Source of the DNA: Lachnospiraceae bacterium
Lineage (GTDB): Bacteria > Bacillota > Clostridia > Lachnospirales > Lachnospiraceae
Reading direction: 5' to 3'
Length of the DNA stretch: 10,260 bases
NCBI GenBank assembly: GCA_014804185.1
Contig: JAAVAG010000114.1
Coordinates: forward strand, 1-10,260
Of the stretch, positions 1-5,286 are shown one piece after another. Made by a program: the position numbers and the translations under genes. The notes below the pieces were generated by a model. That model was not told where the DNA came from, did not search any database, and was given only the letters and a program-made list of their open reading frames with translations. Position 1 is the stretch's first letter, and each line of letters starts with the position of its first letter.

Positions 1-402
1 AACGCGGGGGAGTGGGAGAAGATCGAGCAGCTTACCAGGGAGGCGGTGCAGACGATGCTGGGTTTTGAACTGGCGCATGTAGGCGTGAACGCCGAAAACG
101 ACAGTGAGGCGGCGAAAGCGGCCCGGAGATTTGCCTTTCTCTTCGGCATGCCGGTGAAAGACTACAGTGACAGCGTGTTTGCGGGAGAAATCCTGGAAGT
201 CAGGAAAGCCCCATATTATGGAAAGAACGGGCATATTGCCATCTCAACGAACTATATTGTGCGGGCGGTAAACTATCTGGAAAATGTGCTGGGCGTGGAG
301 TTTGACGAGACAAGCGCCAAGCGGGATGACAAAGGCGCGCTGAAAGCCATTTATCTGAAAGAGGAGATCGGCGGTTTTGCGGTGCATCTGCTGCAGCGCT
401 GA
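1..402 (+). CDS. eda: KDPG/KHG aldolase with C-terminal VOC domain (3' part only)
   Basis: The gene enters from the left edge in frame 1 and ends at TGA 400-402, so only the last 133 codons are visible. The first residues, NAGEWEKIEQLTREAV, match the end of class I 2-keto-3-deoxy-6-phosphogluconate / 4-hydroxy-2-oxoglutarate aldolases, which cleave KDPG to pyruvate and glyceraldehyde 3-phosphate. The rest (about 55-402) reads as a VOC (glyoxalase/bleomycin-resistance fold) module: it opens with LAHVGVN, has HIAIST in the middle and ends with GGFAVHLLQR. Histidines at 76-78, 232-234 and 385-387 could be metal ligands; that is inference. Longer aldolases with such a tail are known in Lachnospiraceae. 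The KDG kinase gene starts 51 bp downstream with its own ribosome site, so the two probably form one operon for the end of hexuronate breakdown. The aldolase assignment rests on a short piece plus context; the catalytic lysine lies outside the window. Confidence 0.85.
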   Translation, partial: NAGEWEKIEQLTREAVQTMLGFELAHVGVNAENDSEAAKAARRFAFLFGMPVKDYSDSVFAGEILEVRKAPYYGKNGHIAISTNYIVRAVNYLENVLGVEFDETSAKRDDKGALKAIYLKEEIGGFAVHLLQR

Positions 403-453
403 GCACAGATAGAAAACGGAAAAGAAAGGTCGGAAAAGAAAGGAAATACTGCA

Positions 454-1485
454 ATGGCAAAAGTAATTACAATGGGTGAGATCATGCTGAGACTTTCCAC
501 CCCTAATTTTGAGAGATTTATTCAGGCGGATGAGTTTGATATCAACTACGGGGGAGGGGAGGCGAACGTGGCTGTCTCTCTGGCTAACTACGGACATGAC
601 GCCGAGTTTGTGACAGCGGTTCCCGACAATGAGATCGGAGAATGTGCGGTGGCGGCCCTGCGGAAATATAACGTCTCTGTGGAGCATGTGGCAAGGTGCG
701 GCGAGAGACTGGGAATCTACTATCTGGAGTCCGGTTCCGCCATGAGACCTTCCAAAGTGGTGTATGACAGAGCACATTCCTCCATTTCCACAGCGACAGA
801 GGCGGATTTTGATTTTGACGCGATCTTTGAGGGGGCGGACTGGTTCCATTTTACAGGGATCACTCCTGCTATCTCGGATATGGCGGCCGAATTAACGGAG
901 AAAGCGCTGATTGCCGCGAAAAGGCATGGCGTGAAAGTGTCTGTGGATCTGAATTTCCGTAAAAAGCTGTGGTCTTCCGCGAAAGCGCAGAGCGTAATGA
1001 CAAACCTGATGAAATATGTGGATGTGTGCATCGGCAATGAGGAGGATGCGGAACTGGTGCTGGGATTTAAGCCGGGAGATACGGACGTCACAAGCGGTGA
1101 ACTGGAACTGGCGGGATACAAGTCCATATTTGAACAGATGGTGGAGAAGTTTGATTTTGAATATTGCGTGTCGTCTCTGCGTGTCAGTCATTCGGCATCC
1201 GACAACGGCTGGTCGGCATGTATCTATTCCAGAGACACCAAAGAATTTTATCACTCCAGAGAGTACAGCATTCATCCCATTGTTGACCGCGTGGGCGGCG
1301 GGGACTCTTTCGCCGGTGGAGTGATCTGCGGTATGCTGGACGGAAAGGATTTCCGTGATGCGCTGGAATTCGGCGTGGCGGCGTCCGCGCTGAAACATAC
1401 GATCCCCGGAGATTTTAATCTGGTATCCAGAAAAGAGGTAGAGACACTTTCCGGCGGCGACGCATCGGGACGTGTACAGAGGTAA
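454..1485 (+). CDS. kdgK: 2-keto-3-deoxygluconate kinase, PfkB/ribokinase family
   Basis: This is a complete 343-residue sugar kinase. It phosphorylates 2-keto-3-deoxygluconate to KDPG in the cytoplasm, the substrate of the aldolase encoded just upstream. Signatures: the N-terminal substrate-binding element GGGEANVAVSLANYG (residues 33-47), VSVDLNFRKKLW in the middle, and the PfkB signature DRVGGGDSFAGG at 278-289, with D284 as the expected catalytic base. The family usually has GAGD at this point; here it is GGGD, a conservative change that keeps the anion hole. The start at 454 follows an AAGAAAGGAAA ribosome site at 437-446. The neighbour and the sequence together favour KdgK over fructokinase or ribokinase, but substrate choice inside the PfkB family cannot be fixed by motifs alone. 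No T-rich terminator is visible in the 65 bp after the stop, so transcripts may run on into the tRNA unit. Confidence 0.88.
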   Translation: MAKVITMGEIMLRLSTPNFERFIQADEFDINYGGGEANVAVSLANYGHDAEFVTAVPDNEIGECAVAALRKYNVSVEHVARCGERLGIYYLESGSAMRPSKVVYDRAHSSISTATEADFDFDAIFEGADWFHFTGITPAISDMAAELTEKALIAAKRHGVKVSVDLNFRKKLWSSAKAQSVMTNLMKYVDVCIGNEEDAELVLGFKPGDTDVTSGELELAGYKSIFEQMVEKFDFEYCVSSLRVSHSASDNGWSACIYSRDTKEFYHSREYSIHPIVDRVGGGDSFAGGVICGMLDGKDFRDALEFGVAASALKHTIPGDFNLVSRKEVETLSGGDASGRVQR

Positions 1486-1514
1486 TTCATATTCCGCAAA
1501 TTTCGAAGAAACAG

Positions 1515-1543
1515 TTGACATTTTCCGTACAAAATGATAATAT
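1515..1543 (+). promoter_or_regulatory. Promoter of the tRNA-Leu unit
   Basis: A perfect -35 box TTGACA (1515-1520) is followed by an AT-rich -10 region. GATAAT at 1536-1541 gives a 15-bp spacer; TAATAT at 1538-1543 gives 17 bp. Either would start transcription near 1549-1551, just before the leader hairpin and about 40 nt before the mature tRNA. The perfect -35 box fits the strong promoters usual for stable RNA genes. Confidence 0.75.
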
Positions 1544-1550
1544 GATTACT

Positions 1551-1573
1551 GCGCGGTGCGTAATGCACCGCGC
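1551..1573 (+). other. GC-rich hairpin in the tRNA 5' leader
   Basis: GCGCGGTGC (1551-1559) and GCACCGCGC (1565-1573) form a perfect 9-bp stem with the loop GTAAT. It sits at the predicted 5' end of the tRNA precursor. There is no T tract behind it, so it does not look like an intrinsic terminator for kdgK. It may stabilise or punctuate the precursor; that is inference. Confidence 0.7.
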
Positions 1574-1587
1574 AGCATAGGAAAAGT

Positions 1588-1671
1588 GCGGAAGTGCTGG
1601 AATTGGCAGACAGGCAAGACTAAGGATCTTGTGTTGGTTACAACGTGTGGGTTCAAGTCCCATCTTCCGCA
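1588..1671 (+). tRNA. tRNA-Leu, anticodon AAG
   Basis: A full class II (long variable arm) cloverleaf folds by hand. The acceptor stem is GCGGAAG (1588-1594) with CTTCCGC (1664-1670), followed by discriminator A1671. The D stem is CTG/CAG (1597-1599, 1611-1613) with GG in the loop. The anticodon stem is CAAGA/TCTTG (1615-1619, 1627-1631). The variable arm is GTTG/CAAC with loop GTTA, and the T arm carries GTTCAAG. The seven-base anticodon loop is CTAAGGA, so the anticodon is AAG (1622-1624), reading CUU (and CUC if A34 becomes inosine). G37 is usual in tRNA-Leu reading CUN codons. CCA is not encoded. It has its own promoter and terminator, so it is a single-gene unit. Confidence 0.95.
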
Positions 1672-1674
1672 GTG

Positions 1675-1717
1675 AATGCGATAAATGTGGTTTGGATGCC
1701 GCTTTTATCGCATTTTT
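1675..1717 (+). terminator. Intrinsic terminator of the tRNA-Leu unit
   Basis: AATGCGATAAA (1675-1685) pairs perfectly over 11 bp with TTTATCGCATT (1704-1714), leaving an 18-nt loop. The T run at 1713-1717 overlaps the foot of the stem. It begins three bases after the discriminator base of the tRNA. Confidence 0.85.
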
Positions 1718-1754
1718 GCGTTTAGATCAGGTTGAATATGAGAAGGAGAACACA

Positions 1755-2588
1755 ATGGAAGGGATCGTTACAGCAAAAAGCGTAATGTCTTTTGACGAGT
1801 GTGAATCGTTTGTCAACGACTTTTGCGCCGACAATATTTTCTCTGACCCGATGCTGTCTAATGCGGAACAGATAAAGTGTAATTTAATAAATGCCATTGA
1901 GAAAAAGGATAGTCATACTGTCATCAGTATATGGAGGAACCGGCAAATGATTGGTCTGTTTTCATTTCTTACTTTGGAAGAAGAACAGTATCTTGAAATG
2001 CTTGTCGGACTTTCCCGGTGCGAAGAAGCATACAGCGTGATGTTTGCGTATCTAAAAGAGCATTTTACCGGTTACAGCGCAGACTTTGTTTTTAACCCCA
2101 ACAACCATTTGCTCTTTAATTTTCTCAAACAAAACGGCGCCGAGTTTTATGAAGAAGAACAACGGATGGTCTATAACAACTCCGCTCTTCATGTAGATAC
2201 AACTGGCGTGGAGTTATTGACAGAACCGTATATTTCCTCTTATATTGAATTGCACGGGACCGATATGTATTGGACAGGTGACAAAATCCTGGCGGCAAAA
2301 GATTAATTCCGAACTTTTATCGCAATAGAGAATGAAACTGTGGTTGGTTATCTGGATGTGACCTGTTGCCATGAAGAGAATGAGCCCTATGATCTGTGGG
2401 TCAGGGAAGAGTACCGCCGAAAAGGCTATGGCAGGAAGCTGCTGGCAAAAGCTCTGGAAATGAATAAACCAAAAGGAATGATGTTGCTTGTTGAAATCCA
2501 TAACGAAGCTGCCATTCATCTGTATGAATCAATGGGATTTGAAAAAATGGATAATCAGAATAGTGTAGCAGCACATTTGCAAATGTAA
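1755..2588 (+). pseudogene. GNAT-family N-acetyltransferase interrupted by an in-frame TAA
   Basis: The reading frame starts at ATG 1755 behind a good ribosome site (AGAAGGAGA, 1741-1749). An earlier in-frame ATG at 1629 lies inside the tRNA and is not a plausible start. The frame stops at TAA 2304-2306 after 183 codons, then continues in the same frame, with no shift, to TAA 2586-2588. The second part holds the acetyl-CoA-binding signature RRKGYG (codons 221-226) inside REEYRRKGYGRKLL, followed by a typical GNAT end, IHLYESMGFEKM. The first part lacks this motif and resembles a degenerate N-terminal GNAT-like half. Read through the stop, the product would be about 276 residues, a plausible size for a two-lobed GNAT. 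A single base change is the simplest cause; a sequencing error is possible. A GTG at 2340 could restart translation but has no clear ribosome site. Substrate unknown. Confidence 0.8.
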
Positions 2589-2643
2589 AAAGGGAAAGTT
2601 CGCCTGCGATATACAATCGGAATTTGATGGAGGATGACAAAAG

Positions 2644-3117
2644 ATGGATAAAAGTGAAATTTTGAAAAATGTTGCGCCATGTTCTTTAATGTGTCATACT
2701 TGTTCGGGATATCATAAAGGCATAATTTGTGAATCGGCTAAAACATTATTAAAATATTTAGAGGGTATAAAAGAATTTTATGAAAATCATCTTCCTGATG
2801 CTGTAGAAAGTTATAGTAACTTTGAAAATGTGCTTCGTATGTACAGTTCGGCTCCCTGTTCGGGCTGTCGGAGTACAGAGCATAATGGATGCAGTATCGA
2901 AAGGTGTTTCCTGCTTGCATGCACAAAAAACCATAACGTTGATTTTTGTGGAGAATGTGATGAATTTCCGTGTAAAAAAACACTGGAATTATTTGAAGAA
3001 GAAGTATATAAGCAGTGGCTAGAGGGAAATCAACAAATTCGTGACCTTGGTATAGAAGTTTTTTGGAAAAACAATTCTGAAAACCCGCATTATAAAGCAT
3101 ATATTCCAAAGGAGTGA
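2644..3117 (+). CDS. DUF3795-type cysteine-rich protein
   Basis: The gene encodes a 157-residue small protein with twelve cysteines in clusters: C13, C17, C20 and C29 near the N-terminus, then C72, C75, C83, C88, C93, C102, C105 and C110. The pattern APCSLMCHTCSGY followed by PCSGCR and CGECDEFPC is characteristic of DUF3795 proteins, which are thought to bind zinc or another metal but have no established function. There is no signal peptide or membrane segment, so it should be cytoplasmic. ATG 2644 follows a strong GGAGG (2629-2633). A five-codon mini frame starting at 2634 overlaps the start and is probably incidental. The gene is visibly richer in A and T than the aldolase and kinase genes upstream. 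It lies 55 bp after the broken acetyltransferase and 77 bp before another GNAT. I recognise the family but cannot give a function. Confidence 0.8.
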   Translation: MDKSEILKNVAPCSLMCHTCSGYHKGIICESAKTLLKYLEGIKEFYENHLPDAVESYSNFENVLRMYSSAPCSGCRSTEHNGCSIERCFLLACTKNHNVDFCGECDEFPCKKTLELFEEEVYKQWLEGNQQIRDLGIEVFWKNNSENPHYKAYIPKE

Positions 3118-3194
3118 AAAGAGCCTTATCAGAGATAACAGTTTCTGATGCCGTAACCAGAAGATTTTAGTTTTTCAGGGAGAGGAGAAAAAAT

Positions 3195-3710
3195 ATGCTT
3201 CTATATTTTCAGTCTATGACGGAAATTGATCATGCGCGTTTAATGTGTATCTACCAGGAGAGTAATTTGGACAATATTTCATACTTTTTTCCTGACTGTA
3301 AGGATGAGGCAGAAGGATTGCGAAAGGTGGAAGAGAGGTTCATAAGTTTTCTGAATACTGATTTTTGGGGAAAGCCGGAAAACACTTACTATATATGGGA
3401 AGATGATGGGAAGTGGGTGAGCGCACTGCGGCTTACCAGGCTGAAAGACTTTTACTGGGTGGAGGGGCTTGAGACAGCGCCCGACGCCCGGCGGAGGGGA
3501 TATGCGGTTCGATTGTACAAAGCAATATTCGACAGGCTGAAAGAACTTGAAGGGAGCGTACATGTACAATGCGCTGTAGGACACAAAAATGAAGATTCCC
3601 TCAAAACCCATGAAAGCGCAGGATTTCAAATAAAAAGCAGATATGCATTCAATCCTCTCTATAATGAACAGGAGGATAGCTGCTATCTGCTTGCCTGTGA
3701 TTGTCCGTGA
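3195..3710 (+). CDS. GNAT-family N-acetyltransferase
   Basis: This is a complete 171-residue acetyltransferase of the GNAT superfamily, which moves acetyl from acetyl-CoA to an amine. The core is WVSALRLTRLKDFYWVEGLETAPDARRRGYA, with the Q/RxxGxG/A-type pyrophosphate loop as RRRGYA at residues 99-104, followed by a helix (VRLYKAIFDRL) and the usual end VGHKNEDSLKTHESAGF. A length near 170 is normal for a single-domain GNAT. The start at 3195 follows GAGAGGAG (about 3180-3187). It may be co-transcribed with the DUF3795 gene, as no terminator with a T tract is seen between them. The substrate cannot be inferred. The gene ends only 35 bp from the end of the convergent kinase gene. Confidence 0.85.
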   Translation: MLLYFQSMTEIDHARLMCIYQESNLDNISYFFPDCKDEAEGLRKVEERFISFLNTDFWGKPENTYYIWEDDGKWVSALRLTRLKDFYWVEGLETAPDARRRGYAVRLYKAIFDRLKELEGSVHVQCAVGHKNEDSLKTHESAGFQIKSRYAFNPLYNEQEDSCYLLACDCP

Positions 3711-3715
3711 TGTTT

Positions 3716-3746
3716 ATAAAATCGGATGGGCTGAGGGGCATTTTAT
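3716..3746. terminator. Possible weak bidirectional terminator between convergent genes
   Basis: ATAAAAT (3716-3722) and ATTTTAT (3740-3746) form a 7-bp AT-only inverted repeat with a 17-nt loop, filling the 35-bp gap between two converging genes. A T-rich stretch sits on both strands, but the stem is weak. The position supports termination more than the structure does. Confidence 0.3.
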
Positions 3747-4831
3747 CAGCAGTATTTTCTGACAACCGCATCCATCAGGTCTTTCGCTTTTTCCATATCG
3801 CTTACCAGCTTAAACTGGGTATGGCACCGGTCGAGATTGTGGTTTTCACGGTGTATTTTGAAATAGGTATCGCCGTTTAAATAGTCGGTGAGAAAACGCA
3901 TGCCGCACTCAAAGGTCATCATCATCGCGGCAACGGGCAGCATTTTTTTCTCATTTTCTGTTAAAAGTGCGCCGCATTCTCCCAGAAAGCCCCGGGTATA
4001 GCAGTCGAAAAGGTCTATTTCAAAATGAACCTTATCTACATCCGGTTCGTCCTCTGCCGCATGGGTGGCGCCGAAACGAATGCTGTCGCCGAAGTCATTG
4101 ATGGAAAGACCCGGCATCACTGTGTCAAGATCGACTACGGCAATGGGAGACATGGTAGAGGAGTCAAAAAGGACGTTGTTCAGTTTGGTGTCATTGTGGG
4201 TGACGCGCAGCGGCAGATCGCCGTTTTCCTGCATATCCACTAAGGTTGCGGCAAAATCCCTGCGGCTGCGTACAAACGCGATTTCCCGGGCCACGGAAGC
4301 CGCCCTGCCGCAGACATCCTCGGAAACTGCCCACTCGAAGTCGTTGTAGCGCGACTTGGTGTTGTGAAAAGCAGGAATGGACTCATACAGAGAATCCGCC
4401 GGGAAGTCAGCCAGGAGTTTTTGAAAACGGCCGAAAGCGCAGGCGCTTGCGTAAAACTGTTCCTCATTCTCGCAGGTCTGCAAAGTAACGGAATCTCTGA
4501 TAAAGGTATAGATACGCCAGCAGTCCTGTCCGTCTCTGTAAAATGTCCTGCCGTCATTGGTCAGAATGATGCTGAGTGTTTCCCTTGAGGGATCTCCGCC
4601 GGCGCGGAGGATTTTTTCTTTCAGGAAATTGGTGACGGACATGATATTGTTCATGAGGGCTTCGGCATTCTTGAAAACGGAAGTATTTATGCGCTGTAAT
4701 ATGTATTTTTCACCGGTATCTGTTTTCAACAGAAAGGTATCGTTAATGTGGCCGCAGGAATAGGGTTCGGCGCTGATCGCCTGCCCGCTTATCTGAAAAG
4801 AATTTGCAATCTCTAAATTTGAAAGGCTCAT
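3746..4831 (-). CDS. APH-fold sugar kinase, N-acetylhexosamine 1-kinase (NahK) type
   Basis: This is a complete 361-residue protein with the aminoglycoside-phosphotransferase (choline-kinase-like) fold. The Brenner motif is VTHNDTKLNNVLFD, with catalytic D214, and the metal-binding motif is VVDLDTVMPG, with D234 and D236. The continuation LSINDFGDSIRFGA is, from memory, shared with NahK of Bifidobacterium longum (about 359 residues), which makes GlcNAc/GalNAc 1-phosphate in host-glycan salvage. The N-terminal lobe has a nucleotide-loop-like SCGHINDTFLL and EKYILQRIN with a candidate ATP lysine. It is cytoplasmic, with no signal peptide. The start at 4831 has AGGAG eight bases upstream (4840-4844). 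Unlike the bifidobacterial operon, no phosphorylase or transporter gene lies next to it here; it is a single gene on the opposite strand. The exact sugar is uncertain, and homoserine-kinase-like members of this fold are the alternative. Confidence 0.8.
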   Translation of the reverse strand: MSLSNLEIANSFQISGQAISAEPYSCGHINDTFLLKTDTGEKYILQRINTSVFKNAEALMNNIMSVTNFLKEKILRAGGDPSRETLSIILTNDGRTFYRDGQDCWRIYTFIRDSVTLQTCENEEQFYASACAFGRFQKLLADFPADSLYESIPAFHNTKSRYNDFEWAVSEDVCGRAASVAREIAFVRSRRDFAATLVDMQENGDLPLRVTHNDTKLNNVLFDSSTMSPIAVVDLDTVMPGLSINDFGDSIRFGATHAAEDEPDVDKVHFEIDLFDCYTRGFLGECGALLTENEKKMLPVAAMMMTFECGMRFLTDYLNGDTYFKIHRENHNLDRCHTQFKLVSDMEKAKDLMDAVVRKYC

Positions 4832-4862
4832 ATTTCCATCTCCTGTATTTGATAATATGTTA

Positions 4863-4891
4863 AGTTTATCAATTATGAATTGTTAAGTCAA
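4863..4891 (-). promoter_or_regulatory. Candidate promoter for the NahK-like kinase gene
   Basis: Read on the - strand, TTGACT (4891-4886) is followed after 17 bp by TAAACT (4868-4863). The -35 box matches at five of six bases, the -10 at four of six. It lies about 32 bp upstream of the start codon in an AT-rich stretch. It points away from the structured RNA, so the gap holds two divergent units. Confidence 0.4.
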
Positions 4892-4901
4892 GAATTATGC
4901 G

Positions 4902-4934
4902 TTGAATAACAGTCGCAATGAAAAAAATTATAAA
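4902..4934 (+). promoter_or_regulatory. Weak candidate promoter for the structured RNA
   Basis: TTGAAT (4902-4907) and TATAAA (4929-4934) are individually good boxes, but the 21-bp spacer is long. Transcription would start near 4941, a few bases before the closing helix of the RNA, which is the position one would expect. Confidence 0.35.
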
Positions 4935-4940
4935 ACGCAG

Positions 4941-5164
4941 CGGCTTTGGGAAATTTTTCACCTGTGCGGTTGCAATTCAATGGTTTGCTGCATGCAATTT
5001 ATTGCAATGTAGGCAAACCGTTGGATTAGCAACCCACTTCCAAATGAGCAAAACGCGGATGCGTAAGCAGACGCAAAAGCGCGTAAGCGCGGGTTTTGTG
5101 AATGCAGAAGTCAGGATGGATGCTCCAAAGAGCATCCATCCGCGCAGGTGGAAAAATTTTTTTT
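4941..5164 (+). ncRNA. Structured noncoding RNA candidate, about 215-225 nt (compare with raiA motif)
   Basis: Hand folding gives these helices. P1: 4951-4969 with 5140-5159, 19 bp, one bulged G5150, one G-U pair. P2: 4970-4988 with 5013-5032, 19 bp, one bulge A5028, two G-U pairs, extended by a smaller stem to a TTTA loop; it abuts P1 with no gap. P3: 5036-5040 with 5107-5111. P4: CAAAAC 5049-5054 with GTTTTG 5093-5098. P5: 5055-5074, GCG and TGC pairs separated by a GA/GA internal loop, capped by GTAA. P6: GCGC-GTAA-GCGC, 5079-5090. P7: 5114-5125 with 5130-5141, perfect 12 bp, loop CAAA, sharing its last two bases with P1. Eight T's (5157-5164) end it. GNRA loops and the T tract exist only on the + strand. 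Size, clade and stand-alone position suggest the raiA-motif RNA, but I cannot confirm the family. A frame at 4918-5166 lacks a ribosome site. Confidence 0.75.
5151..5164 (+). terminator. 3' end of the structured RNA: closing helix plus T8 tract
   Basis: GAAAAATTTTTTTT closes the P1 helix and runs directly into eight consecutive T's. The nearer perfect hairpin (5114-5141) is 15 bases from the T tract, so termination would depend on the domain-closing helix itself. This is unusual but fits an RNA that ends here. Confidence 0.55.
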
Positions 5165-5178
5165 AGGCATTAAAAATG

Positions 5179-5207
5179 TTGAAAAAACAGCCGATATTTG
5201 ATATAGT
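5179..5207 (+). promoter_or_regulatory. Promoter of the FliD-like gene
   Basis: TTGAAA (5179-5184), a 17-bp spacer and TATAGT (5202-5207) match the housekeeping consensus at five of six bases in each box. Transcription would start near 5214, leaving a leader of about 73 nt. That leader has a small GGCA-TGGA-TGCC hairpin at 5250-5261. The promoter lies after the T tract of the RNA, so the gene and the RNA are separate units. Confidence 0.7.
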
Positions 5208-5286
5208 AATAGAAAATAAAGGAAATATTTGTGTGCACCAATCAACCAAGGCATGGATGCCGCCATATTTCACAGGGAGTGATAAC

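Noticed and set aside
1649..1671. The tRNA-Leu 3' end as an active integration site
   Set aside because: I could not find a second copy of the tRNA 3' end in the window, and there is no integrase gene.
3128..3149. Inverted repeat ATCAGA/TCTGAT between the DUF3795 and GNAT genes as a terminator
   Set aside because: Only 6 bp, a 10-base loop and no T tract after it.
5013..5080. Resemblance to a c-di-GMP-I (GEMM) riboswitch through the strings GGCAAACC and GACGCAAAAGC
   Set aside because: The order, spacing and helix layout do not match the GEMM core, and a separate promoter lies between this RNA and the next gene.
4951..5159. A MITE or small mobile element with terminal inverted repeats
   Set aside because: The ends pair, but the interior is also highly paired with GNRA loops, and no flanking target-site duplication is visible. 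A structured RNA explains more.
4918..5166. An 82-codon open frame across the structured RNA region
   Set aside because: No ribosome site before its ATG, odd composition, and the DNA is explained better by extensive base pairing with a T8 tract.
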